Below, piece after piece: positions 8,889 through 20,170 of a DNA stretch of 28,491 nucleotides. The position numbers and the translations under genes were made by a program. The notes under the pieces were generated by a model. That model had not been told where the DNA came from, did no database searches, and saw nothing but the letters and a program-made list of their open reading frames with translations. Within the stretch, counting starts at the first letter, position 1. Every line of letters begins with the position of its first letter. Source of the DNA: Silene noctiflora (Eukaryota > Streptophyta > Magnoliopsida > Caryophyllales > Caryophyllaceae); assembly GCA_009801015.1 (NCBI GenBank), contig VHZZ01005195.1, positions 5,992 to 34,482 on the forward strand. Reading direction: 5' to 3'.

Positions 8889-9246
8889 GTAAGTTTCCCT
8901 TAAGACGGTACTATCCGCCTGTATATATACCACTTGTGTATTCTCGTATATGAATACATAGGAAAAACAATATATTTATCTTACCGGTTTTTCTAACATG
9001 TGTCGTAGGGCACATGTTAAGAAGATAATTAAATAAACATTTGCAAAAATAAATTATCAAAAAATGATGTACAAACTAATATTTATCATAATTAATGAAA
9101 TATTCTCGTAAATATTTCTTTAATTAACTTCTTAACCTATGTTCTAAGGGCACATGTTAGAAAAACCCTTATCCTATATATACAAGTGTTATAATACTTT
9201 ATCCGTTTTAAGTTTCAGACGAATAATGTGGTCTTAAACGGAAAAT
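8889..9246. mobile_element. Outer palindromic MITE split by another MITE
   Basis: The left arm, starting TTTCCCTTAAGACGGTACTA (8889), pairs with the right arm ending near 9243, whose reverse complement starts TTTCCGTTTAAGACCACATT. A second matched block contains CACTTGT next to TATATA on both sides. The two arms are interrupted by the Tourist-like element at 8984-9168. Outer target-site duplications were not recognised. Confidence 0.55.
8984..9168. mobile_element. Tourist-like (PIF/Harbinger) MITE, 185 bp
   Basis: The ends CCGGTTTTTCTAACATGTG and, in reverse complement, GGGTTTTTCTAACATGTG are flanked by the trinucleotide TTA at 8981-8983 and 9169-9171. That is the typical PIF/Harbinger target-site duplication. 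The left end carries a subterminal small palindrome (AACATGTG...CACATGTT). Its position inside the outer arms shows that it inserted later. Confidence 0.75.
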
Positions 9247-11870
9247 TGTATAAAAAAATAAAGTAAAGAGCACTAGAGTTTAGAGGGGGTATGTTTAGTG
9301 AGGAGCTGTCATTTAAGTGACTCGTGACAAAACCTGACAAAGTAACTTAAATGATTAAAACGGCCCACCTAATTATTTTTCTTAATTATAAATTAGTAAA
9401 ATCCTAGAAATGTTTTGTTGATAATTGAAAAAAAAAATGAGTATGCACCGACGGAAACCCTTCATTTCCTACAAGAATTTTAAACATTTATTTATTCTTA
9501 TACTTTTATCTAATATGCTCTTTTAATCATGTAACATTCATTGCTCGAAATTGTGATCGGTCATCGGTATATAGTTTAGGATAAATTTGGAGCGATGATA
9601 CAAAATAAAGAGTGAGAGAAGATTGAAACTACATTAAAATATATGAAACTCTCTCTAATATGCTCTTTTCAATCATGTAAAATTCATAAATTGTGATCGG
9701 TATATTGTTCAGGATAAATCTGGAACGATGATAGAAAATAAAGAAAAATGAGAAAATTCAAACTATATTGAAATATAGTATGTGAAAGGCTCTCTTTGTC
9801 TGTGAGCTGGGAGAAGTGCATCAAATTGATACACTCTACTAACCGAACAAGTAGACCTAGCAAAATCGGTCTAGTTTCCTGAAACCCTAGTTGAGAATAT
9901 AAGTTTGAATTGACTCGTAACCCGGATTTACCCTACCTTAAATAATCTGATTTAAATGTTTATTATTGGACACACTAATAAAATAACTTGATAATACTCA
10001 TGAACACTTAAGAAAACTGGTTAGAGGTTGTTTTAGATTAATCAGATGTCTCGTTCTCGAGCCCTAAAAATACAGCCGTGTTAATTAGGATGATTAAAAA
10101 GTCATCTTGAATATTTAAGTTATGTTAATCCTATTCAATCTTCTAACTTAATTAAGCTAGATTGTCACTCAATATGCTAGTCCAACTACTAGAGCATTAG
10201 TTAATTAATGATGACATAAGTCCAAAAACGGCCTAAACTCCTATTAATCATTCTCCACCTAGCTTGCTTAATTAAGGTTTAGCCTACGGCTTGTCATTTT
10301 TATTACAAAAATTCTTGGGTACAGCCGTCTTACTCGTGTAATTTGATAAAAAAATGACCACCTTTTAGTGAGTAATGACCATTTTTATGTTAAAAAGTGA
10401 CTAATTTTACAAAAATAGTCATTTTATATCAATAAAAAAAATAATCACTTTTTTTTTCCTAATCGCACATACAACTGTCTTAGAGTCGAATTTGGGTTTT
10501 TATGAACGTGTCATTGTATGTGAATAATGTTATCATTAAGGGTTTAATGTTTTATTATTATTATTCTTCATTCAATTACTTTTGTGACGTAGTCGTGAAA
10601 AAAGAGTGCCTAAAAATAATGCTTTTGGCTGTTTGCTTCTTTAACCATGGTTAAAGATTAAAGAATACTTTTACTGTATTTATTTACTTTAATTTTATTG
10701 AGAAAGACAACGAGACAATAGACTAACGTCCTTCCGGCAGGAAACTAGTCACCGTCAAAGCTTTACCCTTTTCACAAGCGTTTCACGTTTATCATACAAA
10801 ATAAATTTACCTCTCTGTCATATGGAAGATATTTTTATTTTAATAATGCCTTTAATACTTGTACAAATTAAGATGATGTATTGAAATTATGTAAATTTGA
10901 CTTTGGTAATACACATTGTTTTGTACAGAAACAATTTGGATTCTCTTTATTACTTTTCCTTTTTATTATATTTAAACGGTGTAAATAGTATCTTGAAATA
11001 ATTTGACGGTCCTAATCTTAAGTAATGGATGATGATGTGTAGGAAAAATAATATATAAAAATGGAGAGAATTCTAACTCGAAAAAAATGGTTATCAGATT
11101 TTACTTTGATCAATTAGAATTCGAATAATTATATTTTGGTGACAATATAATGTGAATATTAGTGATGCTTGGGTGGGCATATGTCCCTCTAGACTCTCCC
11201 GCCTAGACTTGACATATGGGTCAATCGGGTCGGGTCAATCCATGTTCGGGTTTTCCGGTTTTACATGAATTCAGGCTGGGTCGGATCGAGTGAGGTCATT
11301 TAGTTGCAGAGTCATTTTTGAAATCAACTTATATATGGGGATAGCGGTTAATATGCGATAATAAATATTCGAGTTTGGTTGAATAATGTTGGGTCAATTC
11401 GGGTTTGAGTCGATTCAATTCCCAGGTCAACTTCTGCCCCCCGTGACCATCAAACGAACTAGCTATTGAGCACATGTCTTTTGAGCTAAAAACAACCGCG
11501 TTTAACTTAATTGTGTGGAATTGAACTGGAGTGAATTATAGAAACAAATTAAATATTGCTATATTAAAGTGAATAAATTTAAACTATATTGAAATAAGCT
11601 GAAGTAAATTGAACTCGAGCGGAAAAAAAACTAACACCAAAACGTTTTGGATGGTGACATTACATAATCAATTTAATAATCTCTTGTCAACTTATTGTTT
11701 CACTTATTAATTGCACGCTAAAGTAGAATTGTAGAAGTAAGTTGTCATTTACAAATATACAAAATAAAATAACAAAAAACATGTAATGTCGTGTATAACG
11801 GATCTTAGTCCGTCTACATGAAGATATTACATAATCTAAAGTCTAAATATATACTTCTATATAAATACTA
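9247..11870. other. Gene-free intergenic DNA
   Basis: No gene is visible. It holds the 145-bp tandem duplication at 9510-9795, AT-rich sequence at 10300-10460 with several TGACC/AGTCATTTT pieces, and a GGGTCGGGTC-rich patch at 11215-11425 similar to the repeats near the left end of the window. Confidence 0.6.
9510..9795 (+). repeat. Tandem duplication, period about 145 bp
   Basis: Copies at 9510-9654 and 9655-9795 share CTAATATGCTCTTTT, AATTGTGATCGGT, a GGATAAAT(T/C)TGGA(G/A)CGATGATA block and a closing GAAA(C/G)(T/G)CTCTCT-like end. The copies abut directly. Confidence 0.8.
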
Positions 11871-12095
11871 CTCCCTCTGTCTTAGTCATTTGTTGTCCTA
11901 TTCCGTTTTTTGGTATCTCGGTCAATTGTTATCCTTTCTATTTTAGGATTGCATTTGATGAATAATTTGATCATTCACACCCAATTTGGTTCACTTGTCA
12001 TCTTATAATTGACTCCCCTTTCTTTCCTTATTCTTTATGTCAAAACCAAAGAATAACAATTAACGGCGAAAATAGTTGTTAGAAGACAGAAATAG
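11871..12095. mobile_element. Stowaway-like MITE, degraded right end
   Basis: After TA (11869-11870) the sequence begins CTCCCTCTGTCTTAGTCATT, a classic Stowaway end. The right side contains GAATAACAATTAACGG and AGACAGAAATAGT, a decayed inverse of the left-arm blocks TCGGTCAATTGTTATCC and CTCCCTCTGTCT. The exact right end is uncertain by several bases. Confidence 0.6.
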
Positions 12096-13298
12096 TGAAT
12101 GAAATGTAATACTAAATGCAAGGAAATAAAATCACATGGGACAACCAAACCCACTTCAACTCACAACTCCTCAACCAAACACAACTCACTACTTCTCTCT
12201 ATTTATTGTTTTTAATATTTAATTTAATTAAACATAAAAACTCAATGCCTATTTTTACCAGTAGGTGGATTATACATCCGATACTACCACCAATTTTATA
12301 GTTTTTGAGCATTATAATAAAGTTTTTGAGTTTTGTTTTAAATGTTATGAGTTTTAATATAAAGTTTCTGAGTTCATTTACTTAAACAATTAGTTCAAAA
12401 AAGTACAATAAAACTCAAAAATAATACATATAAACTTAGTTAAATTTGAGTTTTGACAAGAAAAAAATTAAAATTTAACATATAAACTTTCATAAGCTCG
12501 GAAAAAAATACACATATGCTCAAAAACAAACAAAGTTTGAGGTAATTATCTCAGAAAAAATACATATATGCTCAAAAATAAATAAAGTAGGAGGTATTTT
12601 TCCTTTTTCTCCATTTTTACTTGGCTACTTTTACGTAGTACCCATTTGTGGGGCCCACTTCCAGCCTGTCCGAACCTTGACCTTCGTCTCCCTACCCTCA
12701 CTTGCGCATGTAGTTTACCTATCTCACAAACCAATCATCTTCCTCCACGTCACCATTGTATTGTTAGATTCACATGAAAGTTTTTAGATACACCGGATGT
12801 ACTAAACCCGGCATAACAAACCCGAGCTGATTTACCCAATAGAAATAAGGTTAATCTGTGAACTGAAATTGTTCTAATCCATCTTTCGAGTATGCTAACC
12901 CGTGATTAACTCGATTCATATAACTTGAAAAATGGGTGTTTTTTTTAAGTTATATTCCCTTTTATTCACCGAGTTGTTCCACGTTCGTTTTGAGGTAGAA
13001 TTTAGTGGTATGATAATATGTTGATGTAAATGAAAGAAATAGAGAAAATGTAGGGTAATAAGTTATGATAACCACAAATAATAGACAAATAAGGAAAGTG
13101 AAAGATCTTAATGAACTTGTCGTTTTAGGAAATGTGCAAGATCTTAGAGAATAAAGAGAGCAACTCATAAGAGTGTCCCAACTCCATGATTATAAATTCG
13201 AGCCAATACAAAATGTTTTTTTTTTCATCTGTTCCAACAAACTTACTTTTTATTCTACTTAGATACATGACACGAGTAATTTTTAGCTATTTATGAGA
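12096..13298. other. Gene-free AT-rich DNA with small repeats
   Basis: Around 12300-12600 there are many TGAGTTTT/AAAACTCA words on both strands. Two direct copies of about 43 bp, containing ATATGCTCAAAAA (12501-12544 and 12554-12596), lie there as well. No gene, RNA or clear element end was found. Confidence 0.5.
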
Positions 13299-13306
13299 AA
13301 CTATGG

Positions 13307-13438
13307 GTTTTTTTTTGAGAGAAAACAAGGAGGTATTATTATAAATCAAGAGCCGCTAGCGTTAATATCGCTTGCGGGAAATCTGAGGAGCATACAATTT
13401 CTTCTCCTACCGAATTACATAATCTTGCCACACTATGC
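13307..13438 (-). mobile_element. Short truncated retroposon (SINE or LINE 3' end)
   Basis: The minus strand ends in a poly(A) tail (the T run at 13308-13316). The 132-bp insert is bounded by 7-bp repeats ACTATGG (13300-13306 and 13439-13445). No polymerase III boxes are visible, so a 5'-truncated LINE end is as likely as a SINE. Confidence 0.5.
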
Positions 13439-13520
13439 ACTATGGTTAAATAAGTAACTAAAATATATTTTTTTCTCGTCATGATCATGTATTTACGTAT
13501 CTATTACCAAAATGTTTTTA

Positions 13521-13718
13521 CAAAGCGTCTTACCTGTGACGGACACTATCCGTCACAAGCTGAAGACGGATAATGCTTCTCTCACAATAAGGCAAGTGGG
13601 AGAGCAAGTGGAGGAAAAATGGAGCACTCCATGGATAGTGCCACTTGCATATTGTGAGAGAGTTACTATCCGTTTTCAGCTTGTGACGATTAATGTCCGT
13701 CTTCAATGAAAATCTGTG
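13521..13718. mobile_element. MULE-type MITE, 198 bp, perfect 9-bp duplication
   Basis: Identical 9-bp target-site duplications ATGTTTTTA flank it at 13512-13520 and 13719-13727. The arms pair over more than 50 bp: the left has GACGGACACTATCCGTCACA and the right, in reverse complement, GACGGACATTAATCGTCACA. Both arms run on to TCTCTCACAATA. A short open frame inside is a shadow of the element. It lies about 400 bp upstream of the FLA start codon. Confidence 0.88.
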
Positions 13719-13904
13719 ATGTTTTTAACGACTAATTCATTATTTAGCTGCATTTTAATCCAACACTAACCCAACAAAATCAGGTACAAATAACCGAGAC
13801 GGAAAAAATACGACAAATTACCACACCCGGTGGACCTAAAATAATTTACCGGACATTTTACTACTCACATTGCCAAACGGAACCGACACTCCTTCACCAA
13901 ACAC

Positions 13905-13995
13905 GCAGTTACTCTCTCTTTCTCTCTGTCTTTCTCACTCACTCTCTCTCTCCAAACTTTCTTCTTCTTCTCCTTCTTCTCCTTCTCCTTCACAC
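13905..13995 (+). promoter_or_regulatory. CT/CTT-rich pyrimidine tract in the FLA 5' leader
   Basis: A CTCTCT-type run (about 13909-13955) passes into CTTCTTCTCCTTCTTCTCC repeats (13960-13992), 130-215 bp upstream of the FLA ATG. Pyrimidine tracts of this kind are common near plant transcription starts and in 5' UTRs. No clear TATA box was found upstream, so the start site is probably at or near this tract (inference). Confidence 0.5.
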
Positions 13996-14120
13996 ACTCT
14001 CTTCTCTCTTCATTACTAAACCCAACAATATTTCCCAAAAACTCAATTTAATCCAATAAAATAAATAAAACAAATCCCAAAAAAACCCTCAAATTTTGAT
14101 CCACATTTGTGAATAAAGCC

Positions 14121-16926
14121 ATGGGTAACCTTGGCTTCTTGTTTACACTCACTCTCATCATATCCTTTCAATTCTTCGCCGTTTCGGTTTCGGCATTGCC
14201 AGCTAGACCAGCTAAATCCGCCTTATCTTCTGCTTCGATATTGAGTTCGAATCCGAGTCAGAATCCGAGTCAGAATCAGAGTCAGAGTCAGAGTCGGAGT
14301 CCGAGTCCAATCCATTCTAACTCGGTTTTGGTTGCGTTGCTCGATTCGCATTATACCGAGTTGGCTGAGTTAGTAGAGAAGGCGCTTCTTCTTCAGAAGC
14401 TTGAGGAAGTTGTTGGGTCCCACAATATTACTATTTTTGCTCCGAAGAATGATGCATTGGAGCGAGATTTAGACCCGGAGTTTAAGCGGTTTTTACTTGA
14501 ACCGGGGAATATTAAGTCTCTACAGACTTTGCTTTTGTTTCATGTGGTTCCGGTTCGAGTTGACTCGGAAGAGTGGCCGAGTCATAGGCATCATGTTACC
14601 TTATCGAATGAGAAGGTTCATTTGAAGGATGGTGGGGAGAAGACAGTGGATCGAGCTCGGGTGATTAGACCGAACGACGTCGTTAAACCCGACGGCGTGA
14701 TCCACGGGATAGAGCGGGTGTTGATTCCGCAGTCGGTCCAGGAAGACTTTAACAACCGCGGACGCAACCTCCGCTCTATCTCTGCGGTGCTGCCGGAAGG
14801 AGCACCGCAGGTGGACCCGAGGACGAATAAACTAATAAAAAAGAAATCTAAGTTATCGCCCTCGGGTCCACCTTCCCCGGGGACATCGGAGTTAGTGTCA
14901 ATCTACGACGCGATGTCCCCGGGTCCGTCCATGGCCCCGGCGCCAGCTCCGGGGCCTGGAGGGCCACACCATCATTTCAACGGTGAGGCTCAGGTTAAGG
15001 ATTTTATCCACACGTTATTACATTACGGCGGTTACAACGAACTTGCTGATATTCTAGTTAATTTAACCTCGCTAGCTACGGAAATGGGGAAGCTAGTTTC
15101 CGAAGGGTATGTAATTACGGTTTTAGCCCCGAATGATGAGGCTATGTCGAGGTTGAATACAGACCAGTTATCCGAACCTGGAGCTCCGGAGCAAATAGTG
15201 TATTATCATGTGATACCTGAGTATCAAACTGAAGAGAGTATGTATAATGCTGTTAGGAGGTTCGGTAAGGTTAGGTATGATACATTGAGGCTTCCTCATA
15301 AGATTGATGCTGAGGAAGCTGATGGGTCGGTTCGGTTTGGGTCGGGTGATGGGTCGGCGTATTTGTTTGACCCGGATATTTATACTGATGGGAGGATCTC
15401 GGTTCAAGGGATTGATGGGGTTTTGTTCCCAATTGAGGATAAGAGTGATGCTACTGATAATGATACTAAGATATCGAATCGACCTGCTAAGGTTGTTGCC
15501 AAAGCTCGAAGAGGTATGGTTTTCGCTAATCTTGTATGATTATTTTGAACAAACGTATGGAAATGACATGGTAGACGGCAGTGTTAGTAGTCGTGATTCA
15601 ATTTTGTGTTTGTGATTTAATTGTTTGGTTGGAAATCTAGTTGGGTAGTTTGTTGAATTATATGGTGTTTTTGATGCAAATTTTAGGAATTAGGTTTGAT
15701 TTCGGTTTGATTTAGCTCAATTACTGATTAAGTGTGACCCGAATGCAAAATTTTGGTCGAAAACATTAACTTTTGGTAAGTGTAAGTTATGTAGACAGTT
15801 CCTCCATAGCTGTGTTAGCAGTGGACATTTGCTTATCGATTGACTGAAGAGGAATTGGTGTTAAGTTTTGGATTTGATCATTCCCGGTTTGTTTGATAAT
15901 CGTAGTGGTCAAGGTTATAGGAATAGGGCAATTCTAGTACCCCCGGTGTTTTAAGCTCTTCCATAAATGGAGTAAGATGGGTTGAATCAATTAACCTTAG
16001 CAAAGTTTGTCTCCCGGTTATTTAGAATGAGAATTGCGTCTAAGCACTGATATTTCACTAGAATGAAATACAGCCATTTAGTAAGCCGTGTTGCTTTATT
16101 CACATAATCTGAACAAGTCAAAATCATTGGAATATGAATCATAATTTGGGATGTTTTGTTGCTGTAAGAAAGCGAGTTGCTTTGTGGGCGAATTAACGGG
16201 AGGGAATGCAGCGACTGTTGCAGTTTTCTACACCCTTACTCATCATAATCATGCGAGTTTTTAAGGCACAGGGGAAGTCATGATTGATGAGATATGAACT
16301 ATGCGGAACTGTGCACTAAAATGGCATCAATTAGGGAAAGTGGGCTGGCAAAGTTTTTGGTTGCAAATTGTTAGCTATTGAAAACTGTTTTTCATTGAAC
16401 ATAGCTGTAGTAGAAGAAAGAACACGAGGTTGCGATAGAGACTTGTATTAAAGGTTAAGCCCTACAGTTTGGGTCTGTCTAATCATGTTTATTGACAAAG
16501 TTTCCTTTTGGTTAAGTGGTCAAAACATTGATTAAAATTTCTCGTGACACCGTCATATTTGCATTTTGCATCAGGAGTTGGAAGATGAATCAATAATTTG
16601 GCTAGTTTGATTGAAAAGTTACCCTTGTAAAGTTGTCTTTTTTTTGCCCGTAGGAACAAGCACAATTGCACAAATTGTCAAACAAGCACAATTGCACAAA
16701 TTTCTCACACAATATTTCGTATATGTCCGCTAATTTACACCTTACCCATCAATGCACCCGTGTTAATATGTCTCGTGATCCTCTCTATATGAATGTGTTG
16801 CCTTCTTTCTGTTAAAATTGTCTTTGAATCTAAAGCCAGCTTTCGTGCTGTTTAACAGGGAAACTGCTTGAAACGACTTGCTGGGTGCTAGGCTCGATGG
16901 GAAGGCGCTTCAACCCTTGCCAATGA
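14121..16926 (+). CDS. FLA17: Fasciclin-like arabinogalactan protein, group B (FLA17-like)
   Basis: Two exons, 14121-15513 and 16859-16926, with a 1345-nt GT-AG intron that splits a Gly codon; 486 aa. The ATG at 14121 sits in a strong GCCATGG context; a GTG four codons upstream is not used as a start in plants. Residues 1-25 form a signal peptide. A Ser/Asn/Gln-rich segment (42-62) precedes FAS1 domain 1 (about 66-205; H1 TIFAPKNDALE at 104-114, H2 FHVVPV at 140-145). An arabinogalactan-type Pro region, SPGPSMAPAPAPGPGG (266-281), separates it from FAS1 domain 2 (about 290-440; H1 VLAPNDEAM at 334-342, H2 YYHVIPEY at 361-368). N-glycosylation sequons lie at N102, N314 and N447. The C-terminus RRGKLLETTCWVLGS...CQ has no GPI-anchor signal, as in group B FLAs (FLA15-18). 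Such proteins act in the cell wall in adhesion and wall organisation. Much of the sequence matches what I recall of Arabidopsis FLA17; FLA18 or a shared ancestor is possible. Confidence 0.95.
15514..16858 (+). other. FLA intron (1345 nt)
   Basis: The donor is G|GTATGG and the acceptor TTTAACAG|GG. The intron contains a 22-bp direct repeat, AACAAGCACAATTGCACAAA plus TT, at 16655-16676 and 16681-16702. No gene or transposon was recognised inside. Reading through the donor would add only MVFANLV before a stop at 15537. Confidence 0.9.
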
Positions 16927-19029
16927 GAGAATCGCCATTTCGGGCTGACAGTAGGCATCTCAGGAAACCAAAAGGTTTCACATTCTTGTCTCTTTTTCTA
17001 ATGACCTCACAATACCTGTTTTATTCCTTTCCTCTACCAATATTTCCATTCATTTGATTTTTATATTATTCCGATTTCTTTTTAAGTCGATTTCGACTTT
17101 AGAACCTTTTTTTTTTGTTGTTGCATATAGCTATTGCTCTTGTTTTTGGGTACTTTCCCTTAAAATAATCTCTACTTTCTAAGAAAGTTTGTAATATGGG
17201 TTAAGTTTTCTTAATATATTTGTGCCATTTGCTTTGATTCTAAGGCATTATGAACCTCTTTTTCCCAACCCTCTATTTTTAAGACTTTTAAGGGATGTTT
17301 TGGTGGTGATTGTGATATATTTCTTAATTTGAAAGTGTCTTAGTAGATGGTAACCTACAAGTTATTTCTAGTTTCATGACTAAATAAACCTTGCACATTA
17401 AGCATAGTATCCTTAAAAAGAAAACCATCAAAACACCGGTAACAAGAGTTTGTGTAAACGTTTTTTTCAACCGCATTTTTTTTTCCGGGTTCCATTTATA
17501 GTGCTATGATTCCGTCTTACTCCGACTCTCCGACAGTTGTTGTTGGGTACGGCTATTCTGTCCGATTTGTTCTATTTTGTGGTCTAATTTGAACTGTTGA
17601 AGTGTCGTGTCGTGTCATGTCGGACATTTAATACGGCAGCTAAGTGAAGTGTTGAGTAACATAGCTTTGAAGTGTAAAACAGCTTTACAAGAGACTAACA
17701 TCGATATTTGTTGACTAAAACAAATCACCGTTTAAATAATGGTCGATAAAATCGTAATTAATATATCATACTGCTATTATCTTATGCAGATGTAAAATTG
17801 TTGGACAAAAGTGGACAGCTCCAGATGATCACTGATGTTAATACAGTTTTCTTTTTTTTTCTTTTAATTTTTTTTTTTTTTTTAATTTGGTTTGCATATT
17901 TTTACAATATATATTTTGGGAAATATCAAGGAGGTTTGCAATATATAATCATAAACTCCTTTTTGAGTCCATTGCCTTGTGTTTTCCCAGTGCATAGCTC
18001 CCCCCCACCTTAAGAGAATTACTACTGCTTTATTATTATTATTAGTTTATTATATAAATATACAATTAAAGAGTATTTTATTACTCTGTATTTTTGTTTT
18101 TTTATTTTATTTTTTTTAATTTGTTGGTGATGTTGAAGGGTGTCGGTGGTGTTTGGGGGAATTAATTTTGTGTGTGATGAAAGAGTGATGATGGTGGGGC
18201 AAATATTGCATTCACATTCATCAATCTTTGCCCTACTACTCCCTTCATATAATAAACAATTTGGAGACTAATAATTGTGCATTTTAATAAATTGATTCTT
18301 TTTGTATTATTAATTGTTTTATATTCTTATTACTTTTTTTTGCCACCGTGATATCGTCGATTGCTAAGGTCGGTCATTACGTATGACGATATTCTTTTGA
18401 GTTGAGTTGTTACCGGTTTTCCCTACCCATCTATCGTAGATGGGTAGACATCTTGGTGTCCTTGGGATGGTGGCAAGTTACGACTGAGGAAAAATGATCA
18501 TTTTCTGATAAAATGTGATAATCTTTTTAATGATCAGGCCATCAGTTTGCCATCAATTTGTTTTCAGAAAGTGTTTATTTCAGTGGTCACTTTTTATCAT
18601 AAAATAATCATTTTCTATAAAAAATGATCATATTTTGTCTCGTTGTAGTTTCCGATTGTAGTAATTCGTTTCCGAAAATTGTTATAGAGAAGGATTTAAA
18701 GTTTGTTTATATCTAAGAAAAGAAAAATGTTGCTAAGGTAGTGAGATCATGTGTCATTGTCTGGGTTATTTTGTTGAATGTCATTGTCACGTAAGAAGGT
18801 ACAAAAAAATATTGATTAGATACTTTTGACCTAATTAGCACTGCATAATTTTGGATTAAAATAATAGTTATAACAATCATTCAATCAGTGGTTGGTTCTC
18901 AGTGTGGCTGTCTTACAATTAATCTACCAAATGAAATTGATTAATTGTCATTATCACCGCCAATATGTATATATTCTTAAAATATTTTAATATGCCAATC
19001 GATTATACCAACCACTTACAAAAGCGCCA
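16927..19029. other. FLA 3' flank and intergenic DNA
   Basis: It starts with the FLA 3' UTR (end not defined). It contains T-rich runs (17840-17885, 18090-18120), a TTATTATTATTATTA stretch near 18030, and a small cluster of hairpins at 18340-18478. No further gene is visible. Confidence 0.6.
18340..18478. repeat. Hairpin cluster with a perfect 10-bp stem
   Basis: CTACCCATCT (18423-18432) and AGATGGGTAG (18438-18447) form a perfect stem with a 5-nt loop. A second small stem, ATATCGTC...GACGATAT, lies at about 18351-18393. The outer ends TTGCCACC (18340) and GGTGGCAA (18478) are also inverted. This may be a tiny MITE, but the arms are too diverged to name a family. Confidence 0.4.
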
Positions 19030-19038
19030 TATACAAGT

Positions 19039-19263
19039 CAAAGCGTCTCCCTTGTGACGGGTAATGTCACTCACAAAACGAATAAAGCAAAAGGTGGGGG
19101 CACCCCTCCACTTGCTTTCCTCTCTCCTCTCANCGAATAAAGCAAAAGGTGGGGGCACCCCTCCACTTGCTTTCCTCTCTCCTCTCATGGGTCTTTTGTG
19201 AGTAAAAGTGGTACCCGTCTTCTCATTTATGACGGATACGTCCGTCACAAATAAGAATTGCCT
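19039..19263. mobile_element. MULE-type MITE with perfect 9-bp duplication, misassembled interior
   Basis: Identical 9-bp target-site duplications TATACAAGT flank it (19030-19038 and 19264-19272). Both ends carry TTGTGACGG in inverted orientation, as in the MITE at 13521-13718. The interior contains a 54-bp exact duplication on either side of the single ambiguous base at 19133. If that is an assembly artefact, the true element is about 170 bp. Confidence 0.85.
19079..19187 (+). repeat. Exact 54-bp duplication flanking one N
   Basis: Positions 19079-19132 and 19134-19187 are identical and are separated only by N at 19133. Identity this perfect, inside an otherwise diverged element and joined by one N, fits two contig ends that overlap but were not merged. 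Confidence 0.9.
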
Positions 19264-19272
19264 TATACAAGT

Positions 19273-20170
19273 TCAAGTCAACTACCAACTCCATCTAATT
19301 GTTCCAAGTGAATATGTACATCCGAGGTAACCAACTTTACCGCCCTAATAAACCTACCATGCTCGAATCGGAATAAACTGAATAGTATACACAAACAAAA
19401 ACAAAAATAAAATAAAAAAATATTGTTACCGAAATTGGTCTAATAATGTTAGAATTAGAACTTGTGCTTTCACGTTAAAGACGTTTAATTGCTTCTAAGT
19501 AGCAAAATAATGGGTTCTGGAAGGCTCATCCGCTCATAGCCGTTTTAGCGGTTAATCTAGGGTGTCCCGATTGACAAATTCAACATATTCTACTATCGGC
19601 ACCCAACTCGTTCAATACATCTTCACAGGCTCACAGTAGAAGAAACACATCGTAAGCTCATTTAATCCGTGTGGAGACACCTTCTTAGGTCTGGTCGAGT
19701 AATTGAAGACATTAAACGCGCTCTAAGAGAGTTAGAGGTGTGCACTGTGCACTGCCTGTGACGAAGGCAAATCATCTTATATCACCCATAAACTCTACCT
19801 AGACGACGGCTAAACCAACCATAAATGGCACGAACCACAAAGCCAGTGCGATAAAAACCTTTTCCAAGCTTTCATATGAACTCAAATTATTCTAAAGGGA
19901 TATATCCGCAAGAGCCAAGACAGCAATCACATTTTGATTCAATTAAAATCGCAAAAAGACAAGATTTGATACACAATCATGCTCGTTTTCCAAAAAAAAA
20001 TCTAAATATTCACGAGTATTTAGTAGCTTCGCATTGCCATGCCATTGAGTAAATCAAGAGTACTACGAAGTCAAATGGCAGTACTACAATAGCAACTCAC
20101 AGGTATACCTTTTATTCAAAAGAGAACCACTTCCAGCTGAGCACATACCAAAGTAGGCTTGTTAAGAATC
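19273..20170. other. Intergenic DNA 3' of SDH6
   Basis: This is the downstream flank of the minus-strand SDH6 gene; its 3' UTR should occupy the part nearest 20170. An A-rich stretch lies at 19395-19425. No other feature was recognised. Confidence 0.55.

Noticed and set aside
10300-10500. Possible MITE between two TACAGCCGTCTTA-like blocks
   Set aside because: The two blocks are in direct, not inverted, orientation and no flanking duplication was found.
13512-13709. 65-codon open frame
   Set aside because: It coincides with the MULE-type MITE and its inverted repeats.
15168-15407. Minus-strand open frame inside FLA exon 1
   Set aside because: It is antisense to the second FAS1 domain and is explained by it.
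15304-15615. Plus-strand frame overlapping the end of FLA exon 1
   Set aside because: Out-of-frame shadow of FLA that runs into the intron.
19003-19248. 81-codon minus-strand frame containing an ambiguous residue
   Set aside because: It exists only because of the duplicated 54-bp block around the N, inside a MITE.
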